A DNA stretch of 64,000 bases, taken from NCBI GenBank assembly GCA_934512135.1, contig CAKSWT010000003.1:62001-126000 (forward strand). Direction: 5' to 3'. The translations under genes and the position numbers were made by a program. The notes below the pieces were generated by a model. That model was given only the letters and a program-made list of their open reading frames with translations. It was not told the DNA's origin and did no database searches. Of this stretch, positions 43,681-51,989 are shown piece by piece; position 1 is the first letter of the stretch, and every line of letters starts with the position of its first letter. This DNA is from an uncultured Oscillospiraceae bacterium (GTDB lineage Bacteria; Bacillota; Clostridia; Oscillospirales; Oscillospiraceae).

Positions 43681-45468
43681 TCAGATGGGGCGGGTGGCCT
43701 GCTTCAGCCAGGCCTTCTCTTCCTCCGTAAAATAGGGGGAAAGGGTTTCATAGACGGTTTCGTGGTAGGTGTTGAGCAGCGCCGTCTCCTCCGGAGAGAG
43801 GGCCGAGGTTTCAATGGCGTCCAGCTCATAGGGGCACATGGTCAGGGGCTCAAAGCCCAAGAAGGTGCCATATTCGTTGGTCTCCTTCTGGACGCAGACC
43901 AGCAGGTTTTCCAGACGGATGCCGTACTTTCCCTCCAGGTACAGACCCGGCTCGTCCGAGGTAATCATGCCGGGGGCCATTTTGGCGCCCTCGCTGCGGC
44001 CTGCGGACACATGGTAGCGGATGCCCTGGGGGCCTTCGTGGACGGAGAGCAGATAGCCTACGCCGTGGCCGGTGCCATGGTTGTAGTCCAGTCCCTCATC
44101 CCACAGGGGTTTCCGGGCGATATAGTCCAGATTGATGCCGGAACAGCCCTCCTTGAACTTGGCAGCGGCCAGCTGAAGATGGCCCCGAAGCACCAGGGTG
44201 TAGTGATGCCGCATTTCCTGGGTCAGCGGACCGAGAACAAAGGTGCGGGTCACGTCGGTGGAGCCGTCCAGATAGTGTCCGCCGGTGTCCGAGAGCAGGA
44301 AGCCGTGGGGCTCCAGGGGGGCGTCGCTTTCCGGGGTGGCAGAGTAGTGGACAATGGCCCCGTGGGGACCGTAGCCGAAGATGGGGTCAAAGCTGGGCCC
44401 CAGATAGTTTTCCTGCTGGCTGCGGAATTCTACCAGCTTTTCTGCGGCGGAGATCTCCGTAATGGGCTCCTTCCCCACATGCTCGTGGAGCCACTTCATA
44501 AACCGGGTCAGGGCCACGCCGTCTCTTACATGGGCAATCCGCTCGTGGTCGCACTCGGCAGCGGTTTTGATGCCCTTGGGCAGTTCCGTGGGATTGGCGG
44601 CCTCCAGGAGCTTTGCGCCGGCGGGAATGCTCTGGACAATGGCGTAGCTGGCCTTGGAGGGGTCCAGCAGAACACGGCTGTCCGCCGGAAGCTGGCTTAC
44701 ATCCTGGAAGATGGAGAGATAGGGGCGGAAGACAATACCGTCGTCCTCCAGGGCGGAGCGAAGCTCGGGGGAGAACTTGGCGGCGTCGGTGTAGAGCTGG
44801 ATGGTGTCCCCATGGACCAGCAGGAAGCTCAGGACCACAGGGCAGCAGGCTACGTCGTCTCCACGAATGTTGAGAAGCCAGCACAGGTCATCCAGAGAGG
44901 TGAGGATAAAGCTGTCTGCGCCGGCCTTGGCCACGTCCCGGACCAAAGCGGCGAGCTTGTCCTTCCGGGTCCGTCCCGCATAGGCCACGTCCAGCTCCCA
45001 GGCGGGGGCGGTGGACAGCGCCGGGCGGTGGTCCCAGATCTCCCCCACCAGGTCGTGGCTACAGTCCACGGCGGCACCCTTTTTCTCTGCGGCGGCAGAG
45101 AGGCCCTTGCCGGTGCCCAGGGTCATGGTCCGGCCGTCAAAGCCCAGGGCCTGACCCGGCTCCAGGTGCGCCTCCAGCCACTGCTCCACCGTGGGGACGC
45201 CGGGCTGACCCATTTTGCACAGGTCGATGCCGGTACCGGCCAGCTGCTGCGCACCCTGCAGGAAATACCGGCCGTCGGTCCAAAGACCGGCCCAGTCCCG
45301 GGACACCACCAGAGTGCCGGCGGAGCCGGTAAAGCCGGAGACATAGTGGCGGCATTTAAAGTAATCCCCCACATATTCCGAGCCGTGAAAATCGTCGGTG
45401 GGAATCACATAGACGTCGATATTTGCGGCGGTCATGGCTTGACGCAGGGCAATCAGTTCTTTTCGCAT
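43681..45468 (-). CDS. pepP: Xaa-Pro aminopeptidase (M24B family, long form)
   Basis: 595 residues, the three-domain long form. Two creatinase-N-like domains precede the pita-bread catalytic domain. Metal ligands are DTGGHYLDGSTDVTRTF (two Asp), HGTGHGVGYLLSVHEGP (His), DEPGLYLEGKYGIRLENL (Glu residues). It removes the N-terminal residue before Pro from peptides in the cytoplasm. No signal peptide. Single-gene unit. Confidence 0.95.
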   Translation of the reverse strand: MRKELIALRQAMTAANIDVYVIPTDDFHGSEYVGDYFKCRHYVSGFTGSAGTLVVSRDWAGLWTDGRYFLQGAQQLAGTGIDLCKMGQPGVPTVEQWLEAHLEPGQALGFDGRTMTLGTGKGLSAAAEKKGAAVDCSHDLVGEIWDHRPALSTAPAWELDVAYAGRTRKDKLAALVRDVAKAGADSFILTSLDDLCWLLNIRGDDVACCPVVLSFLLVHGDTIQLYTDAAKFSPELRSALEDDGIVFRPYLSIFQDVSQLPADSRVLLDPSKASYAIVQSIPAGAKLLEAANPTELPKGIKTAAECDHERIAHVRDGVALTRFMKWLHEHVGKEPITEISAAEKLVEFRSQQENYLGPSFDPIFGYGPHGAIVHYSATPESDAPLEPHGFLLSDTGGHYLDGSTDVTRTFVLGPLTQEMRHHYTLVLRGHLQLAAAKFKEGCSGINLDYIARKPLWDEGLDYNHGTGHGVGYLLSVHEGPQGIRYHVSAGRSEGAKMAPGMITSDEPGLYLEGKYGIRLENLLVCVQKETNEYGTFLGFEPLTMCPYELDAIETSALSPEETALLNTYHETVYETLSPYFTEEEKAWLKQATRPI

Positions 45469-45507
45469 CCTAACAACCTCTTTCTGATTGAAATTCTGTA
45501 TAGGGAT

Positions 45508-45536
45508 AGTATACGCCCTGGGAGAGAAAAGTGCAA
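45508..45536 (-). promoter_or_regulatory. Sigma-A promoter of pepP
   Basis: TTGCAC (45531-45536), 17-bp spacer, TATACT (45508-45513) on the minus strand. Confidence 0.8.
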
Positions 45537-45587
45537 ATGATTCTTTCCCGGCACGGCGCGCCTCATCACGGGCAAATCCACGGACTC

Positions 45588-45621
45588 GAAAAAACAGGGA
45601 GGCCCGAAAAGGGCCTCCCTG
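45588..45621 (-). terminator. Terminator of the beta-helix gene
   Basis: CAGGGAGGCCC / GGGCCTCCCTG, 11 bp perfect, followed by six or more U on the minus strand. Confidence 0.92.
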
Positions 45622-45633
45622 AATGCGATGAAA

Positions 45634-47904
45634 TTAGGGGGTGACGACGATCTGGCCTACATAGCTGCCAGGCGCCTCCACCGGGGTGCCGTTTACGGTA
45701 ATGGTACCGGCGATCTTGCTGTCCTTGGTGAAGGACAGGCCGGAGAGATAGCTGGTGCTGGTGACGTTCCAGACGGAGCCCTCCTCCAGGGCGAGCTTCA
45801 CCGGATTGTTCACTGCGGGGGACGGCGTGTTTTTCACCCGGCCTGCATACAGGTACGCCTGGGGATCGACCACCTTGTAATCCTCGGTGGTTTTGGCGTC
45901 CCAATGGTTGTCCTGCTCAAATACCGTGCCGCCGGGGGCCACGGTGCCGTCGGCGAACAGATGGTTGGCGTTGGAGGAGGACACCACACCGGTGAGGGTG
46001 GTGTGCTTCAGGGTCACCGCCAGGCCGTGCTTGGCCCCGTAGACGGAGTTGAAGATGTCGCCGGTCAGGGTCTCGTCGGTGAACAGGGCGGTAGAATCGG
46101 GGATCTCCCGCTGGGCGGGGGCCACAGAGAGCCAATCGTCCTCCTGGGCGGGGACCACATACTTCCGGGTGACAATGCCGCCGGCATCGTCGCTTTCCAG
46201 CTGCTGAATCAGCACGCCGCCCTTCCCCAGTTTCAGGTCGGTGCCCTTCATGTCGATGTGGACATAGGCGCCGGACTTAATCTGGAAGGCGCACTTGTCG
46301 ATGTCATAGGAGCCGCCCTCCAGGATGAGCTTGCCCCCCTGGGCCTGGTGCCACATGGCCAGGGCCCGTCCGGCTTTGCCGGTGACATTTCGGAAGGTCA
46401 TGGGCTGGACGCCGGTGCAGATCAGCAGATAGTCCGGGGAATAGAACTGGCAGTCCTCAAAGGTGTCTACCACGCCGCCGTCGCCGTAGGCGATGTATCC
46501 GCTGCCGCCCATGGTATACCCCCAGGTCTTGCCGCCCACGGTTTTGGTGGCGGTGTAGTCCTTGCCGGGCTGAGCCTCCTCCAAGCGGCCGACACCGGCC
46601 AACACGTTTTTCACGGTGAGAGACGTGGGGGGATAGCCGGAGTCTGTGGACAGAGGCGCCCAGTTGTCGGCCACCACAATGCAGTTGTCATAGGTCACCT
46701 GTCCGGCCTCCAGCACATTGGTGGACCGGCAGTTGCCGATGAGGCCCAGGGCAAAGGGCACGGACTTCATCATCGGTACAGACAGGGAACGGAAATCGTT
46801 GTCAAAGGGATCGGCGTCTATGGAGTCGATGACCGAGTCCTTGACATACAGGTGGCTCTCGCCGCCGCACCACATGGCGGAGCGGATGGCGCCCTCCACA
46901 TGGACCCGGGAGTTTTCCACGGTGACGTCAGCGTCCCCGGTGGTCATAATTCCGGCGCCGTAGCCCTGGAAGTCGTTGCCGCCGTTGCCCACAAAGCTCA
47001 GATCCGCCCCGTCGATGCGGTACTTGCCCCCGGTAATCATCACGCCGTTAAACAGATGCTGGCGATCGTCGATTTTCAGGTTCACCGCCTGGTCGCCGGT
47101 GACGGTGCCTCCCAGAATGGCGGCCCGCACGGACTTGTCCTCCTGAACTGCGCCGTCCTTGACAAACAGCGCCGTACGGAAGTGGTGGGTGTGGACGCCG
47201 CCGGGGCCTCCGGTGGTTTTGGTGTAGGCGTCGGTGACGGTAAGGGTTACATTTTGATAGGTGCCGGGTTTCATGTTGGTGCCCACGCCGGAGACGGTCA
47301 TGGTCAGCTCCTTACCGGGGTCGGCAGAGTAGAGATCCCGGTCGCCAATGGTCAGGGCCTCCAGGGTTACCGTCTGGGGCACCAGCTTGAGCAGGGGAAG
47401 TCCGGTCGTTCCGGCCTTCATGGCCTCCACCAGCTGCTGGCAGGCCTCGTCCAGGGTGGGACCGGCAGGGGCGAAGTCCGTCTGGAGCCCCTTGAGGGCT
47501 GCGGCCTTCTGGGCCAGCTCCTTCCGGGCAGACTCCTCCGCCGGGGCGTCGGCCTTCAGATAGAACTTGCCGTCTGTCTCCTGGGGCTCGATCAGCTCCA
47601 GGCTGTAGCACAGAGCCACGGCGTCCTTATGCGCTACCTGGGAGAAGTCCTCCAGAGCCTCGGCGCTGCCGGGCTTGGTGGGGCCCATGGGGGGAGGTCC
47701 ACCAGGACCACCGGGACCGCCAGGACCACCGGGACCGCCAGGACCGCCAGGGCCACCGGGACCACCGGGCCCACCGGGACCGCCAGGACCACCAGGACCA
47801 CCGGGTCCGCCCATAGGCATACCACCCGGGCCGCCGGGTCCGCCCATAGGCATACCACCCGGGCCGCCGGGTCCGGGGAACATCAGCTTTTGAAACAGAA
47901 TCAT
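45634..47904 (-). CDS. Large Gly-Gly-Pro-repeat / beta-helix protein without a signal peptide
   Basis: 756 residues. It begins MILFQKLMFPGPGG, with no hydrophobic signal segment. Residues 10-73 are Gly-Gly-Pro repeats with two MPMGGPGGPGG units. A short acidic helical region (about 80-150) follows. From about residue 170 to the end are many short beta-rich rungs (ILGGTVTGDQAV, GADLSFVGNGGNDF, SHLYVKDSVIDSI, VTYDNCIVVADN, MTFRNVTGKAGRA, LILEGGSYDIDKC) that fit a right-handed parallel beta-helix. ATG 47904 has AAAGGAGG and a good promoter, so the signal-less start looks real. Function unknown; no catalytic residues can be picked out. Confidence 0.78.
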   Translation of the reverse strand: MILFQKLMFPGPGGPGGMPMGGPGGPGGMPMGGPGGPGGPGGPGGPGGPGGPGGPGGPGGPGGPGGPGGPPPMGPTKPGSAEALEDFSQVAHKDAVALCYSLELIEPQETDGKFYLKADAPAEESARKELAQKAAALKGLQTDFAPAGPTLDEACQQLVEAMKAGTTGLPLLKLVPQTVTLEALTIGDRDLYSADPGKELTMTVSGVGTNMKPGTYQNVTLTVTDAYTKTTGGPGGVHTHHFRTALFVKDGAVQEDKSVRAAILGGTVTGDQAVNLKIDDRQHLFNGVMITGGKYRIDGADLSFVGNGGNDFQGYGAGIMTTGDADVTVENSRVHVEGAIRSAMWCGGESHLYVKDSVIDSIDADPFDNDFRSLSVPMMKSVPFALGLIGNCRSTNVLEAGQVTYDNCIVVADNWAPLSTDSGYPPTSLTVKNVLAGVGRLEEAQPGKDYTATKTVGGKTWGYTMGGSGYIAYGDGGVVDTFEDCQFYSPDYLLICTGVQPMTFRNVTGKAGRALAMWHQAQGGKLILEGGSYDIDKCAFQIKSGAYVHIDMKGTDLKLGKGGVLIQQLESDDAGGIVTRKYVVPAQEDDWLSVAPAQREIPDSTALFTDETLTGDIFNSVYGAKHGLAVTLKHTTLTGVVSSSNANHLFADGTVAPGGTVFEQDNHWDAKTTEDYKVVDPQAYLYAGRVKNTPSPAVNNPVKLALEEGSVWNVTSTSYLSGLSFTKDSKIAGTITVNGTPVEAPGSYVGQIVVTP
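47803..47868. repeat. Two tandem 33-bp units in the Gly-Gly-Pro region
   Basis: The 33-bp unit starting GGGTCCGCCCATAGGC occurs twice in a row, encoding the MPMGGPGGPGG blocks. The rest of the Gly-Gly-Pro stretch (about 47690-47810) is made of 9-bp variants. Confidence 0.9.
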
Positions 47905-47933
47905 CTGGAATACCTCCTTTTGGATATGCCCGT

Positions 47934-47962
47934 ATCATATCACAAAACCGTTCGCTATGCAA
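47934..47962 (-). promoter_or_regulatory. Sigma-A promoter of the beta-helix gene
   Basis: TTGCAT (47957-47962), 17-bp spacer, TATGAT (47934-47939) on the minus strand, 29 bp before the start codon. Confidence 0.78.
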
Positions 47963-48068
47963 CGGTCCGAAGCCAAAATATTGAAAGAAAATCCACCAGG
48001 TGCTTTCCCAACGGGAAAAGCTGTGGTACAATACTACACAAGATGATCTCACGAGGAGGAACATACAT

Positions 48069-48965
48069 ATGGCACAGCCTGATTTTAACAACGAGGCCAT
48101 TTTAAGCTGGCTGGGGTACTTTTCTCAGCACAGCCAGCTGGATCTGGGGACCCTGAAAATTTTGGACATTACCCGGGAAAACAAAAATATCATTCCTGCG
48201 GTGCAGTCCTCCCGGCAGGTACTGGTGCTCACCGACGCCGGGCATCCGGATATTTTCTACGACATGTGGGACGCCGGCCTGGGAAGCTGCGACATCTGGT
48301 ACAACGAGGGCAGTGAGCCTGCCGGGCCGGTGAAGCATGACAAGCTCCAGGACATGATCGACCGGGGCATCAACGCCCCTGCCGCCATGCTGATTACCAA
48401 CAAGGATTATCGCAGCACCTATCAGATCGGCCTGAGCAATCAGCAGTTCTGTAACGGCTCCATTCGCTATGTCAGCAGCGAGATCCGGGCGGTGATTATG
48501 TCCAAGCTCCAGGCGGAGCTCCGGGACGCCATTCTCACCGTGGGGGCCGCCAGCATTGCGGTGGAGGCGGCACTGGTGGCGGCGGAAGGCACCCTGGTGG
48601 CGGTGGAGCACACCCGTCAGGACTGCGCCACCATGGAGGAGAACGCCAAGCAGTTTGGCCTGAACAATGTCAACGTGGTGGGAAGCATTCAGGAGGCGGA
48701 GCGGTTCCCTGCCCCCAGCACTGCGTTTTTGGTGGCCTCGCCCTATCTGGAGCAGGAGATCGAGGCGCTGGTCCGGCGGAATCCGGGGGTCAAACTGTTT
48801 GTCTACACCTTGGAGTTTAGCCAGCTCACCGCAATTCCTGCGATTTTCCAGCGCCATGGCATCACCCTCACCGAGGCGGTACAGCTGGGGGTGTCCCGGC
48901 TGGGAGCCAAGGGGGAGATGGAGCGGGAGCCCGCCCCCTGGCTGATCTCCGGACAGGTTCGATAA
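48069..48965 (+). CDS. Degenerate CbiE/CbiT-like protein, function unknown
   Basis: 298 residues from ATG 48069 (GAGGAGG upstream). The first 165 residues (RQVLVLTDAGHPDIFYDM) recall the tetrapyrrole methylase CbiE. Residues about 165-270 resemble CbiT: LRDAILTVGAASIAVEAALVAAEGTLVAVEHTRQDCATMEENAKQFGLNNVNVVGS. The first SAM loop, normally D-x-GAGTGS, reads TVGAASI, so SAM binding is doubtful. No other cobalamin gene is in the window. The next gene starts directly after its stop. I regard the family call as moderately sure and the function as unknown. Confidence 0.6.
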   Translation: MAQPDFNNEAILSWLGYFSQHSQLDLGTLKILDITRENKNIIPAVQSSRQVLVLTDAGHPDIFYDMWDAGLGSCDIWYNEGSEPAGPVKHDKLQDMIDRGINAPAAMLITNKDYRSTYQIGLSNQQFCNGSIRYVSSEIRAVIMSKLQAELRDAILTVGAASIAVEAALVAAEGTLVAVEHTRQDCATMEENAKQFGLNNVNVVGSIQEAERFPAPSTAFLVASPYLEQEIEALVRRNPGVKLFVYTLEFSQLTAIPAIFQRHGITLTEAVQLGVSRLGAKGEMEREPAPWLISGQVR

Positions 48966-49979
48966 GTGTTTCAGCGGCTGAGAGAAAACCGAAGCCTGCT
49001 GATGGGCCTTGCCATCTGGGGCATTGCGTTTTACCACGCGCCGCTGCAGCTCGCCAATCCCTGGATCCGAATGTTCCACGACCTGCTCAACTGCGGCGTG
49101 GATATGTTCCTGTTTTTGTCGGGGCTGGGGGCCTGCCACTCCATCCGCAGACGGGGAGCCGCAGGCTATCTGAGACAGCGGGCCAGACGGCTGCTGCCGG
49201 GGCTGTACCCCGTTTTGATCCTCTGGTGTGCCCTGATGTATGCCATGGGCGTCATGGGGGCCTGGACGGTGTTTGGCAGCGTGACCCTTTTGGGGTGGTG
49301 GTTTGGACAGACCATCCAGCTAAACTGGTACTTTTCTGCGGTTTGGATGTTCTTCCTCCTGGGCATACCGGCCTACCGGGTTATGGGGAAAAGCCGCCAT
49401 CCGGTGCTGGTGTGGGGACTTATGACCCTGGGGGCTGTGGGGCTGGGGCTCCTGTGCCCCTTGGACTATCTGAAAACCGCCGTGACCCGGCTTCCGGTGT
49501 TTTTTACGGGAATGCTTCTGGGCTGCCTGGAGCAGAGCGGTGTGTCTCGGCAGCGGCTGTTCCGGGGAATTTTGTACCTCATGATGCTTCCGGGACTGGG
49601 ACTGGTGGCGGCGGTGTATTGGGGACTGGGCAGCCGGTATGGCTACAGCCTGGGGCTGTGGTGGTATCCCTATGCCCTGGTAATTCCCGGTGCGGCGGTG
49701 GGACTGTCGGACCTGGGGAGCCTGTGCCGGAAATACCGGCCCCTCCGGATTCTGCTGCGGCCTCTGGAATGGTGCGGGGAGAGCTCGGCGGAGATTCTGG
49801 CGATCCATATGGGCGTCTACAAGACCATTTTTGTGACCACCTGGCTTCGGACACGGACCTGGCTCTGGGTGATGCTGGGGTGCCTGGTGCTGGGGTGCCT
49901 GTACCACTATGTTCTGGTGGACCGGCTGTGGGGGACACCTAACAGACCCAAGGGCCGTGTGTTTACAGAAAATTCATAG
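48966..49979 (+). CDS. Acyltransferase-3 family integral membrane protein (OafA/YrhL-like)
   Basis: 337 residues, about ten membrane segments. GIAFYHAPLQLAN near the start has the family His, FLFLSGLGACHSIRRRGAAGYLRQRARRLLPGLYPVL is typical. It should O-acylate a surface glycan or lipid. The GTG start at 48966 directly follows the TAA of the CbiE/CbiT-like gene, and no good Shine-Dalgarno site is visible, so coupling is likely. No terminator hairpin is obvious before the promoter at 50008. Confidence 0.8.
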   Translation: MFQRLRENRSLLMGLAIWGIAFYHAPLQLANPWIRMFHDLLNCGVDMFLFLSGLGACHSIRRRGAAGYLRQRARRLLPGLYPVLILWCALMYAMGVMGAWTVFGSVTLLGWWFGQTIQLNWYFSAVWMFFLLGIPAYRVMGKSRHPVLVWGLMTLGAVGLGLLCPLDYLKTAVTRLPVFFTGMLLGCLEQSGVSRQRLFRGILYLMMLPGLGLVAAVYWGLGSRYGYSLGLWWYPYALVIPGAAVGLSDLGSLCRKYRPLRILLRPLEWCGESSAEILAIHMGVYKTIFVTTWLRTRTWLWVMLGCLVLGCLYHYVLVDRLWGTPNRPKGRVFTENS

Positions 49980-50007
49980 TTTTTCCCGGAAATCTCCCGG
50001 AAAGGTA

Positions 50008-50036
50008 TTGACACATCCGTACCACCGTGCTATGAT
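50008..50036 (+). promoter_or_regulatory. Strong sigma-A promoter of a non-coding RNA
   Basis: TTGACA (50008-50013), 17-bp spacer, TATGAT (50031-50036). No coding frame with a ribosome-binding site follows before the terminator at 50232. Confidence 0.85.
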
Positions 50037-50042
50037 GGCATC

Positions 50043-50266
50043 GTGGTTGAGACGTATGGAACAAGTGATACGTCTCCGCTATATGCCAGTGTAGCGTACC
50101 ACACTCATATCTCCTTCTTTTGGGTTGCGGCGGCCGCCAGAACCGCCGCCCCGGCACAGCGATCCGGCCCTTGCCAGAGGGCCGGGGCTGGGCAACAAGC
50201 TGCAACTACTTACACTCCTTAAAAGCTGACAGACGGACGGCCTTTGGCCGTCCGTCGCAGTTTTTT
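50043..50266 (+). ncRNA. Structured small RNA, about 224 nt, unidentified
   Basis: A free-standing transcript predicted from a strong promoter and an intrinsic terminator. The 5' domain is a three-way junction: P1 GTGGT (50043-50047)/ACCAC (50098-50102), P2 GAGACGTAT/ATACGTCTC (50049-50057, 50068-50076), P3 CGCTATA/TGTAGCG (50077-50083, 50090-50096). The second domain has GCGGCGG/CCGCCGC (50127-50133, 50143-50149) and CCGGCCCT/AGGGCCGG (50164-50171, 50178-50185), extended by CAGC/GCTG. The P3 loop and the CCGGCCCT hairpin loop are the same hexamer TGCCAG. I see no 4.5S, tmRNA, RNase P or known riboswitch core. Size would suit raiA-motif RNA or a 6S relative, but I cannot assign it. Confidence 0.72.
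50232..50266 (+). terminator. Terminator of the structured RNA
   Basis: GACGGACGGCC / GGCCGTCCGTC, 11 bp perfect with a 3-nt loop, then GCAG and six U (50261-50266). Confidence 0.92.
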
Positions 50267-50286
50267 CAAAAGCCTTGCATTTCACC

Positions 50287-50329
50287 GCCTGGCAGCGTAT
50301 GGTTTTCAGGGGGATCTGCCGGGCTTTTT
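50287..50329 (+). terminator. Second terminator-like hairpin downstream of the RNA
   Basis: GCCTGGCAG / CTGCCGGGC, 9 bp with one wobble pair, followed by five U. An outer stem TTTCACC / GGTGAAA (50280-50344) encloses it. It may be a backup terminator. The rest of 50330-50431 has a further hairpin, CGTCGT / ACGACG, and no gene. Confidence 0.65.
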
Positions 50330-50431
50330 ACCGCTGTGGTGAAATCTACGGAATTTCTCCGGGGCCGCCGTGGGAATTTCGTCGTGTGACACAAAAAGTC
50401 CTGAAACGACGGCAAAAACCGTGAATCCTAG

Positions 50432-50459
50432 TTGACTTTGCGTCGGAAGCGGCTATAAT
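50432..50459 (+). promoter_or_regulatory. Sigma-A promoter of glyS
   Basis: TTGACT (50432-50437), 16-bp spacer, TATAAT (50454-50459); the start is 64 bp downstream. No T-box is visible. Confidence 0.78.
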
Positions 50460-50523
50460 GTTTATATTAGGCGTGTTGTGCGCCGGATTTGCAAAAGAAT
50501 GTTGCTGAGGAGGCATATTCCAT

Positions 50524-51954
50524 ATGAAAAACACGGAAAAAACCATGGAAAAAATCGTTGCCCTCTGCAAAAACAGAGGCTTTATTTTTTCCGGCAGCGA
50601 GATCTATGGCGGACTGGCCAACACCTGGGACTACGGCCCTCTGGGTGTGGAGCTGAAGAACAATGTGAAGAAGGCCTGGTGGAAGAAATTCATCCAGGAA
50701 AACCCCTATAATGTGGGCCTGGATGCGGCCATTCTGATGAACCCCCAGGTGTGGGTGGCCTCCGGACATGTGGGCGGATTTTCCGACCCGCTGATGGACT
50801 GCAAGGAGTGCAAGGAGCGCTTCCGGGCAGACAAGGTCATTGAGGACTGGTGCCAGGAGAACGACTTTGCGCTGGGCCACAGCGTGGACGCCATGAGCCA
50901 GAGCCAGATGAAGGACTTTATTGAGGAGCACAACATCTGCTGTCCCTCCTGCGGAAAGCACAACTGGACGGACATTCGCCAGTTTAACCTGATGTTTAAG
51001 ACCTTCCAGGGGGTCACCGAGGATGCCAAAAACACCGTGTACCTCCGGCCGGAGACGGCTCAGGGCATCTTTGTCAACTTCCTGAATGTGCAGCGCACCA
51101 CCCGGAAGAAGCTGCCCTTTGGCATCGGCCAGATCGGAAAGTCCTTCCGCAACGAGATCACCCCCGGCAACTTCACCTTCCGGACCCGGGAATTTGAGCA
51201 GATGGAGCTGGAGTTCTTCTGCAAGCCCGGCACCGAGCTGGACTGGTTCCAGTATTGGAAGACCTTCTGCCATCAGTGGCTGCTGAACCTGGGAATGCAG
51301 GATGAGCATCTGCGGCTCCGGGACCATGACCCCGAGGAGCTGAGCCACTATTCCAACGCCACCACGGACTTTGAGTTCACCTTCCCCTTCGGCTGGGGCG
51401 AGCTGTGGGGTGTGGCCTCCCGGACCAACTTTGACCTGACGGCCCACCAGAACACCTCCGGCAAGGATATGACCTACTTTGACCAGGAGACCGGTGAGCA
51501 TTATATCCCCTATGTAATTGAGCCCTCTCTGGGGGCGGACCGGGTGACCCTGGCCTTCCTGATCGACGCCTACGATGAGGAAGTGGTGGGCCGGGACAAG
51601 AAGGGCAACGACGATGTGCGGGTGGTGCTCCATCTCCATCCTGCCCTGGCGCCCTTTAAGTGCGCCGTGCTGCCGCTGTCCAAGAAGCTGGGAGACAAGG
51701 CCACGGAGATCTACAATGAGCTGTCTAAGCACTTTATGTGTGACTACGACGAGGCCGGGTCCATTGGCAAGCGGTATCGCCGGGAGGACGAGATCGGCAC
51801 GCCCTACTGCATCACCGTGGACTTCCAGACTGTGGGCGACGAGAATACCCCTGCGGATCACTGTGTCACCGTCCGTGACCGGGACACCATGGAGCAGGTA
51901 CGTATGCCCATTGACCAGCTGGTGGCCTATCTGACGGAAAAAACCGCGTTTTAA
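50524..51954 (+). CDS. glyS: Glycyl-tRNA synthetase, single-chain (eukaryotic/archaeal-like)
   Basis: 476 residues. Class II motifs: IFSGSEIYGGLANTWDYGPLG at the N-terminus, RPETAQGIFVNF and FRNEITPGNFTFRTREFEQMELEFF (motif 2), and PSLGADRV (motif 3). A zinc-type CKEC...CPSC is visible (CKECKERF, CCPSCGK). The C-terminal anticodon domain is HLHPALAPFKCAVLPL. This is the alpha2 type found in many Firmicutes. ATG 50524 has GAGGAGG upstream. Confidence 0.97.
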   Translation: MKNTEKTMEKIVALCKNRGFIFSGSEIYGGLANTWDYGPLGVELKNNVKKAWWKKFIQENPYNVGLDAAILMNPQVWVASGHVGGFSDPLMDCKECKERFRADKVIEDWCQENDFALGHSVDAMSQSQMKDFIEEHNICCPSCGKHNWTDIRQFNLMFKTFQGVTEDAKNTVYLRPETAQGIFVNFLNVQRTTRKKLPFGIGQIGKSFRNEITPGNFTFRTREFEQMELEFFCKPGTELDWFQYWKTFCHQWLLNLGMQDEHLRLRDHDPEELSHYSNATTDFEFTFPFGWGELWGVASRTNFDLTAHQNTSGKDMTYFDQETGEHYIPYVIEPSLGADRVTLAFLIDAYDEEVVGRDKKGNDDVRVVLHLHPALAPFKCAVLPLSKKLGDKATEIYNELSKHFMCDYDEAGSIGKRYRREDEIGTPYCITVDFQTVGDENTPADHCVTVRDRDTMEQVRMPIDQLVAYLTEKTAF

Positions 51955-51989
51955 TGCGGGACGGAATAAAACTGGAAAGGATTGATCCC

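Noticed and set aside
45628..48105. 825-codon open frame on the plus strand opposite the beta-helix gene
   Set aside because: It is the complement of the Gly-Gly-Pro and beta-helix coding sequence. The Thr/Gly-rich product is an artefact of the repeats.
50267..50523. T-box riboswitch before glyS (also considered for metG)
   Set aside because: No AGGGTGGNACCGCG motif or specifier-loop architecture is visible; both genes have simple short leaders.
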